Assembly: GCA_012295275.1 (NCBI GenBank)
Contig: CM022670.1
Location: 23,477,755-23,541,754 of the forward strand
DNA from: Chrysomallon squamiferum
Taxonomy: Eukaryota; Mollusca; Gastropoda; Neomphalida; Peltospiridae
Direction: 5' to 3'
Length of the DNA: 64,000 bases
Part shown: piece by piece, positions 40,688 to 52,420 of the stretch
Numbering within the stretch: the stretch's first letter is position 1
Layout: every line of letters begins with the position of its first letter
Translations under genes and position numbers: made by a program
The notes under the pieces: model-generated
Database searches by the model: none
Seen by the model: the letters and a program-made list of their open reading frames with translations, nothing else
What the model was told of the DNA's origin: nothing

Positions 40688-43600
40688 CTATCTGAGGTTA
40701 CGATACATGCAAACTGACAAAACCAGTTCCACAAGCTGAAAAAGATATTGATACAAAAAAATTAGATCTGAAACTTGGAAAAGTATTTATATGAGTACAG
40801 GTGTGTTAAATATTGTAACAATTCTCTCTAGATGTTGTTTTTTTTTTTTTTTTTTTTTAACCTTTCTTACATGTTTAAGATATAAATATTTAATCAAATT
40901 TTACTCAATAATTTAACTCAAACTGTGAAAGTATAATATTACCATTGCACATAAAGACATATGTAAATTTATATTAAATATCATCAAATTACAATTTTAG
41001 GATCAATTATTATTAACAAATTACTCTCTGACTTTCTTACAAATCTACAATATTTCGTTTCTTTCTCTCCTGTTTTTAGTGACTCACCATGATAACAGCA
41101 ACAACAATGGCAGCAGTGCCTATCACTATTCCAGTTTTACGCAGATGGTATTCAAGTTTGTCAAAACAGCCCTGAAATACAATCATTTTTACATCATTTA
41201 ACAGCTAAGAATTTGAAACGTTATGAAAACATTCTAAGTCCATCCATTTTGCCCAAATGCCTCTTTTTTTTTTTTTTTTTTTTTTTTGTCAAATGAGAAT
41301 TAACAAAAATACTTTTTTTCATGGCTTTCAAAAATATGTTTATTATTTAATTTATTCAACATTTGTTTTCTTGGGTAGTGATGAAGTATTTAATGTACAG
41401 CTTACAGTGGTGTAGAGTGTATAGTTCCACACTGCTGAATCTCCATACACAGGTGGGCCATGCCTTGGAGGCTGACCCACTACATCCTCAACACCAGTAC
41501 ACAGATTTAGGTCACCAGGACCACAGCAGCTTTTAGGTACATAACTACCATCTAAAACAGACATTGGAAAAAAACAAAAAAAAAAAACATAATAGAATGT
41601 GAATATTCTGTAAAAATCAATAAAAAAAAATAAAAAAATGAGTATATCCAATCAAAAGACATCATCCAAGTTAAATTTAAAAAAAAGTACATTACTGAAG
41701 TAAAAAAAGAGGAGTCAGTATGAACTTCTATTCTGTCTAAAGATTAACTGATGTGCACACAGCATATCTACTTCATCAGATTCTCAACAATTATTAATAT
41801 GACCTTTAGTGTGATACATTCTAAAGTTGCAGACACATTCATTATATTTATAGTATCTGATTTTTTTTCCAAAATATTTTTAGTTCTAGCAACAATCTTG
41901 ACCTGTTACTGGAAACATTGTTGAATGGTAAATGAAAGATACTAAAATTAGTTTCAATCAGGAATATGTCACATATTTTTGCAAGTTTCCTAAAATTAGA
42001 GAAAGGTGATTGTGTCCATGTGAGAAAACCTTTCCATTGTAAAATGAAACTTATTATCATACTTTATGATATTATCCCCTCTGACTAATGCAATGATTAC
42101 TGCACCTGTAGATATGCACTGCAAACTGAAATAAAATCTATTCTGAATGAAAATAATAAAATCAAAAACATACGTGATTTATTGGTATGAAACCAAACGC
42201 TTTTTTCTTTGTACAAAGCCCAAGAAGTTGAAGAATTACCATCTCCATAAGCTCCACAACATTCGAACTATATCAGAATAAATATTTATTAAACTTTATA
42301 AATTATTAGTTACTAAAAATGTGCCTTTAATATATACTAAAAATAATGGAAACAGTGTTAAGTATTGAAATGAATTTAAAAAAAAAAAAAAAAAAAAAAA
42401 ATTTGTTGAATTTTATTTAGATCTTTATAAAGAAATAGAAAAATTAATTTATCTAAGCTCACACTAAATCAAATAAATAAAAATATAATTGATATATATG
42501 ATTTCTGAGCAAAGAAAATCATTCTGTAAGTAGCTGTTTAACTGGACACAGATTTTTAAAACTTACTGCTTGTTGCACTCTGTCCCACGAATTGGTGATA
42601 TCGCGATTTGCTTTGTTTGTTTCAATATTCACTCCATAGTTTTCACACACATGAGATTCCAGTGTAGACTTCACTTTATCTTCCAGCTTTAAAAATAACA
42701 AAATCTTATTGTTAGTTCCATTAAATTATTTTGCCAGTTTCATTTTCCTTAATGGTGTTTAACATTGCTTTCATTCACATTTGTTTAAAAACTAAATGTA
42801 TCATGTAACGTAAGTTTCTAAAAATGCTAAAATTATTAAATTATTTTTGTTGTATTGTTTTGTGTTGGACTGGGTAGGGTTGGTTTGGCTTGGGCAGGCA
42901 GAGGTGGTTTGTATTGTATTATATTATTTAATATCTTCAGCCATGTTTTCTTAAAACCTGTTGTACTCTGAATAACAATACTATAATAGCCAGTTGAAAT
43001 AAACTGAAATATTAACAGTATTTCCTCCATAAATAATTATCAATAAGACATAAAAATACATAACTGTTATAAACATGTTACAAAACATGGTGATAACTTA
43101 CCTCACCAACAAGAATGTATCCCAGAATTCCTGCTACAAAAAGCATGACTGACATAAAAGATAAGAGACCCAAATGCTGAAAAGAAAATAATTAATGAAT
43201 AAGCTAATTATGCTATTTTTTTTCAATAGTGTCATAACAGCAAAATTCTTGCATATTGTTGAGAGAAAGTATATTAATATTATGATGATGTTTTTAATGG
43301 TGATAAATTATAAACCTTTAATTAATCATTTAATTTAAACCTTTCTTTATCCATAACTGATATACATAAAGAAATATTTTCAAATTATTTAGATTTAAAC
43401 TTACCAAACCTAAAAGGCACTTGTAAGGAATAAGAACTCCACAGAGACCAATCAGACTGAGTCCAACAATAGCTCCACCTATGATGATGAGCATGTAAGA
43501 ATCCACCCTGTACAGTTCCACTCCAATCAGAGTAGACAACTGCCTGCTGCCATATTCCGCTTCATTTGTCCAAATTCCTATACCAAGTATTGCTATTCCT

Positions 43601-44299
43601 CCAATCTAATAAAACACAAAATAAACACAAAACATTTAGGATTTTACAAACGATGATGAATGCTTTGTTGAGGAAAACAAATGATCATTCACTCAAAATT
43701 GAATGGGTGCACAAAAACATGCATTTTTCTCATCTTAAAAATACTTTTATTATCTTTAATTAAGTAGCTCACATTTGATTTTAAATAAAACTAAAAAGGA
43801 AAATAATTTAATCATGTTTTTTTTTTTTTTTTTTTTTTTAAATAATTTTATATAAACAACATGTTAAAACATTTTTGGAACTTTAATAAGAACTTCAACA
43901 TTTTTTAAAATAAATGTGTAAAAGAATATTATTAAAATGTATTCATACAAGTAAAATGAGAAGCAGGAGAGCATGAACAAGTCGGACTTGCTTAGATAAG
44001 TGTACATGACTACTGAATTACGTAATTACGTTAATTTACTATTATACTTACAAAAACAGCCAACAGAAATATAAGGAGGCCAATTCGAATGTAAGATGTG
44101 AGGCTGGTTTTTTCCATAGAACTGGCCTCCACACCAAAAATATTCCTGGTATTTAGTGTATTCATTTGGTCATCACCATCACTGTCGTTAAATGATGAAA
44201 ATTTCATTTTTTCTTTGAGAAACTGAGTAGAAGCATTCACTTTTATGGCATATCTGTCATGGTAAACAGGTTCTGGTCCTAAGCTGAAACAGAAGTGAA

Positions 44300-44336
<37 letters not shown>

Positions 44337-44769
44337 GACAACATTTATAAGTAGTCTTGATAAACTGGTGACAGCAGTATATGCGTCGATTCACAAAAAT
44401 GTTTGATGATATGTGTTAAATAAACCAGGTTTTTAAAATACTTTTAAAATATTTATTTATTTATTTATTTTAACACGTATAATATATATTAATACAGTTA
44501 ATAATTCTGTCGTGGTTATTAATTATTATGCTTTATTTACTGATATAATTTATACTATATTATAAAATAAATATTTCTTTATAATTTATACCATATTATA
44601 ACATAAAATATTCAATCTACCTGACAATCGAAAATTACCTTAAAGTATCAAACACCTTCAATGCATTCAGTACGAATTAGTAAACTCCAGTGGATTAACA
44701 TTAACTTTCTTGTTTTAGTAAAACAAAATATGTCACTTTAAACTCACCTTTGACTAAATCAGGCGGCAT
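40688..44769 (-). CDS. Tetraspanin (tetraspanin A)
   Basis: Nine exons in transcript order: 44769-44748, 44278-44052, 43605-43405, 43176-43102, 42686-42567, 42267-42174, 41551-41406, 41171-41088, 40735-40688, giving 338 residues. Four membrane segments lie near residues 71-95, 121-143, 151-172 and 309-333. The large extracellular loop carries CCG (218-220), KSCC (253-256), LC (264) and GC (296-297), the standard six cysteines, plus an extra Cys189. Glu326 sits inside the fourth segment, as in many family members. Tetraspanins organise membrane microdomains by binding integrins, receptors and one another. The cytosolic N-terminus (about 70 residues, acidic stretch NDSDGDD) is far longer than usual. 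Exon 2 must begin at the second of two nearby AGs (44279-44280), since the first (44284-44285) leads to an immediate stop. Initiation at M32 or M62 is an alternative. Which vertebrate tetraspanin it matches is not clear. Confidence 0.9.
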
Positions 44770-44960
44770 CTCCGTGTTGTTTACCATGTCCAGGAAGAAG
44801 ACAGGTAGCGCTACCTACAGGTAACCGTGACTGGCGTGACACCATCCACCGAATTAGATCTGACTACTGCACGACCGCAGCTCGGGTCGGAACTATTCAG
44901 AAACGACGTAACTGCGTTGTGACGTTTTAAAACATCTCCACTCTTAAAATTATCCATGAT

Positions 44961-45261
44961 CTGGGGTGGATCTAGATGGGAGGGTTCAAGGCGTCCGGAC
45001 CCCCACAAAATTTGTTTATTTATTCATATTTTTATTATTATTATTTTTATTATTTTTTATTTTTTTTTTTTTTTTTTTTATTTATTTATTTATTTATTTT
45101 TTTTTTTTTTTTTTTTTGTCACTAAATAGAACACAGTACGTCTGCAAGCGCCGCTGTTGTAGCTCTGTTATATTACGGCCCATGTGAACCGGGGGTAATT
45201 TTTCAACAGTGCCTTTTCATAATATTATGGCACCCCATCGGAAAAGCTGGATCCGCCCCAG
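44961..45261. mobile_element. Small inverted-repeat element (MITE-like) upstream of tetraspanin A
   Basis: The left end is CTGGGGTGGATCTAG (44961-44975) and the right end is CTGGATCCGCCCCAG (45247-45261). The second is the complement of CTGGGGCGGATCCAG, matching the left end at 13 of 15 bases with both differences C/T transitions. The 301-base interior is partly taken up by a long poly(T)/TTTA tract (45023-45117) and encodes nothing. GTCCGGACCCCCAC near the left end is typical of short invertebrate DNA elements of this kind as I know them. No clean target-site duplication is seen. It starts 192 bases upstream of the tetraspanin A start codon, so it probably lies in the promoter. Confidence 0.7.
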
Positions 45262-45297
45262 GTGATATGGATGTCACAACAATGTAATTTAAAAGTC

Positions 45298-45343
<46 letters not shown>

Positions 45344-45551
45344 GGTGGCTCAAAAGTAGGTTTACAGTTATTACGTAGGCAATTTATTTTAAAATACAAG
45401 CATGTTTCAAGCATTAAACAGAAACTGTTTAATCTCTCAGGTGCTCAAAATGTCCTCCTTCAACATTGTATTTTATGTTAATTGTACTTAGCAAATAACT
45501 TCAAGCATATGAACGATTGTTTAATAACTGTAAACCTACTTTTGGGCCACC

Positions 45552-45585
<34 letters not shown>
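45298..45585 (-). mobile_element. Microsatellite-bounded Tc1/mariner deletion derivative
   Basis: A 212-base core (45342-45553) has inverted termini: GGTGGCTCAAAAGTAGG and on to TTTACAGTTATTA at the left (to 45373), and its complement with GGTGGCCC at the right (from 45522), about 30 of 32 bases. Outside the termini lie (AC)20 at 45301-45340 and (GT)n at 45554-45585, so the inverted symmetry continues into the microsatellites. On the minus strand (about 45490-45432) a short frame ends NVEGGHFEHLRD and stop, which resembles the C-terminal tail of IS630/Tc1/mariner transposases. The rest of the transposase is gone. This is therefore an internally deleted copy, not an active element. Confidence 0.8.
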
Positions 45586-45588
<3 letters not shown>

Positions 45589-45756
45589 GTTTATTCGGAT
45601 TAAGTATCGTGATTATTGTTTTTTTTTTAATATTTCATGACGATGTTTTATAGTTTATATACTGCTGAGCACTTAAAGTGCATGCTTTCTTTCAGACCGA
45701 GTTTTTATGATTTAATAAAGAAAGATATGAAATATTACCAGATAGTTCTCATGATA

Positions 45757-45932
45757 TTTATTTATTTACAGTTGGTTTTTTTGAACGTTTTTAAAATAAT
45801 GTGATATTTTATGGGTGTTTTTCTCGATTTTTTCTTTCTTTCTTTCGTTTCCTTTTTTTTTTAAATTTTATTTATTTATTTACAATTGGGTTTTTTTAAA
45901 CGTTTCCAAAAAGTGATATTTTGTGGGTGTTT
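45757..45932. repeat. Diverged tandem duplication (about 111-base period)
   Basis: Bases 45757-45822 and 45867-45932 share TTTATTTATTTACA(G/A)TTGG, a T run, (G/A)AACGTTT and GTGATATTTT(A/G)TGGGTGTTTTT in the same order. Substitutions and T-run length changes separate the two copies. Confidence 0.75.
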
Positions 45933-48646
45933 TTTTTTTTTTCTTTCTTCTCCATTTTTTAAATTTAATTTAACTTTATTATTATTATGTTTTTTGTTTT
46001 TTTTTTTGTTTTTGGGGGTTTTTTTTTAGACAAAACTAAACAAAAAGTGTTGTAATTTATAGATGAAATCGGAGATACGAATACTATTTCTAACCCAGCC
46101 CCCCCTCTTTCGATGTATTTTAGTGTATTCAAATGTATTTATAATATTTAATTTTAATCTGTGCGTGTGAAAATTGCTAAACGTGCACAAACTATTATAT
46201 TATAATATTTGTTATATTTTATTATTATTATTGTTATTATTGTTGTTGTTGTTGTTCTTCTTGTTGTTGTTCTTCTTCTTCTTCTTGCAGCTGCCGCCAC
46301 TGTAGTTAAATATATATTAATAATTAACTAAATAAATAAATTTGAAAAAGATAAATTCTAAATCAAAAGTGAAGATTAATGCTTTGAATAATGAACAGTG
46401 GGTTATTTCCCTTAGACTGGTACTGATTTCTTACCGGCTTTGTACATCCATTTCATTCTCCATATTGAGGCACCTCACAGTCTGTAATTGAAAGTACTGA
46501 TACCGTTATTTCATTGTATGAAAAGAAAAAAGTAATCTGAAAATATGAGAAGGGTGTTTATTTATCGTAGTTTTAGTACTGATATTTGTATTTAATATTT
46601 ATACAAGTAATAAAATAAAATGTGAACATGATTTTAAACTTTTAATATTATAGGTATGGAAAATGATAATAAAGTAATAAAATACATGGAAGAAGCAAAA
46701 ATAAATATTTAGTAATATCAAGAAGAAGAAGAAGGAAGATGAAAAAAGGAAGAAAATAAAATTATGATGTTTTATTAAATCATTTGATAAATAAATAAAA
46801 CAAAAACAACAACAAATATCTTTGTTTAATGACATCGTGAGCAAATTGTATTTTTAAACAAATACACTGTATGTATATATATACTAACGATTACTGGAAT
46901 CTGATATATGATTTAGTAAAGATTACAATGGGAAGGAACACCGTTGTTCTTACACCATATACAATGTTACTGAAATACGGTACCGTATCTTTTGTCAAAA
47001 ATCGGAAGTCGGGTAGAAATCAGCGTAATGAAATATATAAGGTCACTAACAATATAGAGACACTATAAGAGAAACAAATAATATTGCATGTTGAACTTCT
47101 GGGATAAGATTTTGCAAGTTTCACACAGCAAGTAAATAAGGATGTGAACTCAAAAACGGGCAGATCTGTATTTATCATACGCTGATACACTGGACACCAA
47201 GAGACGATTTGAAAAAAGTTGAATTTACAAAGCAAATACTGCCAAACCGCAAATGTATAAGAGAGAAGGTACTCAATAATGATGTACCAGACGTAAGTTT
47301 GTTTACCAGAGATACATTTTAAGCAATAGTTGATAATCATTACCAGAGATAACAGCAACAGTTGACAAACGTGAAACTCGGATGAGGAGGAAAGCATGTG
47401 TACATAGAACTGTGGACACATTTTCTTGCCTCAGTGACGTACAAAATAATGAACTTCTTCATCTTCGGAAACTGAAATATAATCGCAGAATAGTCAAACG
47501 CTGATTGTTCTTTTCCCAGATGATTTAAATATTAATTTGTCATCAGTTTCACACATATGTTCACCGTAAGTTCAGTTCAACAAAATTTTAAAAAGTCTGA
47601 TTCAGTCGTGATGAATTTTATTCAATAATTGTAGCAGACATTACAGAATGCGCTTTTAGAACTTTTGAAACCGGCTTGCATATATATATACTTTTAATAT
47701 TAATGTTCACAATGTTCGTTGTCTCGGATGAAACATTAAAAATCCCAACAGAACCTCAGTATGACAACACAGCATGAAAGATTATTACGAAAGATATATT
47801 TTGCAAGTGAAAACAAAAAAAGGACAAATCCTTTTAATTATATAAATAAATAACAATAATAAAATGTATTATTGCTTTGAAAATAAAGATGGTTTGTTTA
47901 GATAATAACAATGTGATATCTATCAGTGTGTCATGTTGTTATTAAGAGATCAAAAACCAATAATTTCTGCTTAAAGAGTCGTTTCTGATATTTTATTTTT
48001 ATTTTTTACTTTAAAAAAACAAAACAGTATAAAAACCGAAATTTTTTTAAATTTTGTTTCTGCAGTTATAACTATGCAAATAATACTGATTATACTGCTT
48101 TCTGTTACACAGAGTTTAATAAATAAAATATTAAATGGACCGATTGTAACTGACAGAGCTGTGAGGTCTGAACTGAAAGGAAACTTAACTTTTGATCTAA
48201 TATTCAACATTGATTGTTGAGTATCAGCGTCTTGTGGATTTTGAAGAGGTTTTAACCGTAGATGTTCGAGGGGGTTACAAGGCTGGATTGTGCTTAAAGC
48301 ATCAGTTGTTCTTAATCAGGCCGCTTTTTAATGGGTAATGAATAATATGTAAAAAGCATCACAGTGTTTCTGATTTGCACAATTTACGTCGTGGTCAAAA
48401 ACCCCAAATGCTACTTATTCAAGATGTTTTTAAACAGTTTTGGCCTAAAGACATGGTCATCATGACCGGTTTTAACTCTTTCACCTTGTTTGACAAAATA
48501 TCATCCTTCTATGGCGATCAAAATCAATTGTTGAAAGTCACAGTTTATTTTGCTACAAACCGTTGGGATTTAGAGGATGCTTTGAAGTTATTGTGTGTAA
48601 TCCATGTGCCAGTCCAACGAGAAATGAACCCTTTAATGTAGCAATT

Positions 48647-48650
<4 letters not shown>

Positions 48651-48734
<84 letters not shown>
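48651..48734. repeat. (AG)42 microsatellite
   Basis: A perfect AG dinucleotide run of about 84 bases, flanked by ordinary sequence. Long purine/pyrimidine mirror tracts like this can form triplex DNA. The open frame through it is repeat-encoded. Confidence 0.97.
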
Positions 48735-48738
<4 letters not shown>

Positions 48739-48959
48739 AACCGATGAAGGTTAGTTTTTTAACTTTGATAGATGTGAATTCACTGATATGATGGTGTGTG
48801 TGTAGGTGTGTATGCTTGGATGCATTTACATCATGTTTTTTTTTTGCTATGTGCTGGAATATTTTTAATAAAATCTACATAAAACCTGAAACTGTTTGAA
48901 TGTTATTAACTGATATACATTTTCAATTTATTACAAGAGATATCCCGTAAAGATAAAGA

Positions 48960-49425
48960 AAGTGACTGTACTGTTTCTAACATTTTGTTTGCAAATCATA
49001 TTTATTAATCCAATTATTCGGTCGCCCATCGTAAATGTAAAAAGAACTTTACGACTGCTTTGAGCTAAATCACTGGCACTTCCAAGAAAACTCGCAGACA
49101 TCTTAGCATCAAACCAGTTGATAACCAAAATTAAAACTGTATTCATCGTGTGTGCACTGCCCTTTCTGGTCCTCAAGGGCGTGTCCTGCCGTGTTGCCAA
49201 GACAAAGAAGCCATTGGAAATCTCAATCGGAGTTTATTGATGTCGTGTTCGTTATCTTTGTTCGCTTGCTGCCCGTCCTCCGGGGCAGAATGTCAATCGG
49301 CTGCGTCAAAGCGTGTCGGCGGCAATCATATACGTTCAATTGGAAGATGTCCCTGGAGGCGTTGCCGAGGCAAACGTCGTCCAAAGACACGCATTTGCAC
49401 GCGAAGATATTAAAAGTCTAGAGAA
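48960..49425. promoter_or_regulatory. CpG-dense island, possible promoter or noncoding exon
   Basis: In a window otherwise poor in G, C and CpG, bases 49140-49425 hold more than fifteen CpGs and are near balanced composition by eye. Three or four CCAAT-type motifs are present in the ATTGG/ATCGG orientation (about 49213, 49226, 49293, 49339). Overlapping frames are open on both strands (49150-49421 plus, 48931-49200 minus), as expected from composition, and none resembles a known protein. It could be a distant promoter or untranslated first exon of the minus-strand tetraspanin A gene, or the start of a noncoding RNA. Confidence 0.35.
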
Positions 49426-51149
49426 TTTTGTTGCTTTTAAGAAAACTGATTTAGCAGCATAGCAATATTTTCATTGACTGTATTTTTTTTTTTTTTTTTT
49501 TTTTTTTCCTTCATTGTATATATAATTAAGCAGATAAAGGAGTTTAATTACATGAAAGATGTTTGTAGGTTTTTGCTGGCATGAAATTAAAGTACAGGTG
49601 TTGTTTCTTCACATCAAGGTTTATTTCAAGCCAGCTGAAAAGTGGTCTTTAAGTCCAACAGAAAAATTAATAACTACACGTGTATGTACTAAAATACTGA
49701 AAATTAAAAAACAAACAAGAAAAACTACAAACCTTTTTTGTAGAACATTTTTGTCGAAATATCTATGCTTTCTATTTCATTTTTAATACCAATTTTTTTT
49801 TTTTTTTTCCTTATCGGATAAATATATAATTTGCATTCAAGAATGTTTTTAAATGCTATTCCGAGTAAAATGAAGTTGTTCGTTTATTATTTCTTCTTCT
49901 TCTTCTTCTTCTTCTTCTTCTTCTTGTTTAGAAATGTTGTCTACATAAAAATAAGCAATCACTCGTGAAATCCTTAACACTGGCGTCATCTGAAATGTCT
50001 ATGGAAGAACCAAGGAAAATTCAACCTGGGATTTCTTCTTCTTAAAGTTTACGCTCTGGTCACTGAGCTGACTCCACTTCTGTCAGATCGAGGATGGTGT
50101 TTATGCTGAGAATTAGAACAGTACATGAACAAATAAACACGAAGGAACATTCCAGTTTCCGGGATGTTCTGAATTATTCTAGTAAGAACTTTAAAACAAA
50201 CAACGTGCAAATACCGGTTTGATTAGATTTTTATTACTGAAATATTAAACATGCATTATCATAATAGTTTCGGAATGTTTTTCTTTTTCTTTTTCAGGGA
50301 AATGCAGCTGTCATTCATACCTGTTGAAAATAACGAAGTACTTAGTAGTTAAAGTCATATTTTTACTGAAGTGTACCATTAATGTAAGATAGAAGCTATG
50401 TGCACAAGGATGTCATGAAAAAGTGCATTTTCCAAAACGAATTACTTTAATGCCATATGCTTACTTTATTTTATTTTTGTTAAAGACTAGTCGGTAGTAA
50501 TGTAATAACGCAGATTTGTACAAAACATAATATATTTTGGCAATAATAATTAATATCATTAACATTAATTTTTATATGTAATAATTACTGACAACACAGA
50601 TTTTGAACATTAGTGATCTTTTGTTTCAATTTCTTTTTTCTTAATTCGAGGGATTCTTATTTGAGTCAAGATGACAAGACATCTGTACTGCAATTTTCGT
50701 GAAAACTGTAATTATGAATTCTGTTTCTTGTTACAATAATCGCTGTCTCAAAATGTTTTTTTCGTTACATCTGTTATAATTAATAATTATAAAATTATTT
50801 CGAACCATGTTTGTAAGTTAAATTATAAGTGATAATATTTATTTATTTATTTATTAATTTATCGTTTATATTTATTCTTTCTTCTTCTCTCTTTTTTTTT
50901 TTTTTTTTTCTATGTTAAATATCCTTTTATTACAGAATCCGTATTCAGCAGAAATTCCCGTTTGTTTACAATAGGCCTATAAATACGTGTGCGCAGATTT
51001 TACCTTTGGGAAGGCCATTTCCAGTTCTGTTTGTTTTATCCCCAAGTTACCGTTTATCTAAGACTGTGAATACAATGCATTTGTTTGGTGATTAATGGTT
51101 TATGTTCATGTTTATTCCACAAGACAAACAGACTGATGACTGTTATTAA

Positions 51150-51480
51150 TAAACTGGCAAGCGTAACACTGCACGATTATTTACTTCGACCAGTTTTCAT
51201 TTGATTGGCGGATATAGCATTAGGGCAAAACTCATTCATTTCGCCCAATGGCAGCTAAAGTGACATTTATGTATTATGCGAATGCCGCATCATGCCATTT
51301 GGGTAAACGAAAAAAAAAAAAAAAAAAAAAAAAAAAAGATTCTATTAATGAAAGTCATGGACTGTAATTTCATTCTTCATCATCACTTTGTTGCGTTTCT
51401 ATGACGACAGTTCACGCGATATGTTGGCGCCATTTTTGTCGTTATGCCTCAGTGGTGACTCTCATCTCGATGCTAGATCA
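51150..51480. promoter_or_regulatory. Complex CpG-containing island, possible regulatory element
   Basis: It contains GATTGGCGG (about 51204), GCCCAATGG (about 51243), a TGACGACA CRE-like site (about 51402) and TTGGCGCCATTTT (about 51424), which looks like overlapping E2F and YY1-type sites. A 30-base poly(A) run interrupts it at about 51309-51337. These are promoter-type motifs, but no transcript start or exon can be attached to them. Confidence 0.3.
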
Positions 51481-52139
51481 AAAAGTACAGTTAAATAATA
51501 TCAAGCAATTGCATGAATATCAGAAATAGAAGCAGCGATATTACAGAGCACACACTTCTCTAGTCGGTAGTTCTATTGATTACCAGGCCGTACGTGAATG
51601 GGATGAAATGTGAAAGAATTATGGTGTACAGAAATACCGTAACAATGAATGAATGTAATCCAAAAACTTTTCAATAAGATTTCCACCAGATCCAGTTGTT
51701 CTAAGCAAGAAAGATTAAGTTGAGTGGTTAATAACAAGAAAAAAGAAGAAGAATAACAGGAACAAATTTAAGAAAACAGGAGAGGATACATTTTTGATTT
51801 CATTGTACATGATACATGGTGAAAGTGTTTATTTAATAGGTTAAAAAAGCAAACAAAAAATTCCTCAAACAAAACAGGTAATAATAATAATAATATGTAA
51901 AAATATTCACCAAGTTGTAAATCTTAGTAAAAATTGAAACAACAGGAATACTATTATCTAAAACAAAAACTGATATTCGCAAAATATGCAAATCTGACAT
52001 TCTTTAGAGTAGCTTTGTTAAATTTTGATGTATCAAATTATCAAAATAAAAGAGATTTTACGTATATTACTTTGTTTTCTAAAGGCGCCGTACACTTGAA
52101 ATTAATTAAAACCGACATGTCAAACATTAGAAACTGATG

Positions 52140-52420
52140 TATTTCCAAGCGTCTTTCAGGAATAAATGGTCCAGCATTTCGTTTGCAGAAAGGCTTGCAT
52201 AAATATATTAATGGCATTGCTTTTTATTTGAAATCTAGCGTGATGAGGCAACATTATACAGTACAATGCATGCTGTCAAATCTTGAAATAGAATTTCCAA
52301 GAGGGCTGGATTTTGCAAATGACTTGGAGGTCATCTGGTGGGCTTCTTGTGCCTTTAATTGACTGCTCAGTTTTCGGTTCCGTGACCTCTGTCAATAAAA
52401 CTGACAACTGTTACGAAAGA
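52140..52420. other. Low-repeat island, possible conserved noncoding element
   Basis: About 280 bases free of simple repeats and of balanced complexity, set in AT-rich repetitive sequence. It has no open frame of note and no splice-bounded coding potential I can support. It could be an enhancer or a noncoding exon; the sequence alone does not decide. Confidence 0.25.

Noticed and set aside
47020-47421. 133-residue open frame on the minus strand
   Set aside because: It has no recognisable domain, Cys/Ser/Leu-rich random-looking composition and no supporting splice structure.
48375-48641. 88-residue open frame on the plus strand before the AG tract
   Set aside because: No similarity to a family I know; an isolated open frame of this length is expected by chance in 15 kb.
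49150-49421. Two overlapping 87-89-residue plus-strand frames in the CpG-dense island
   Set aside because: Overlapping open frames on both strands follow from GC-rich composition; neither resembles a protein family. The island is reported as possibly regulatory instead.
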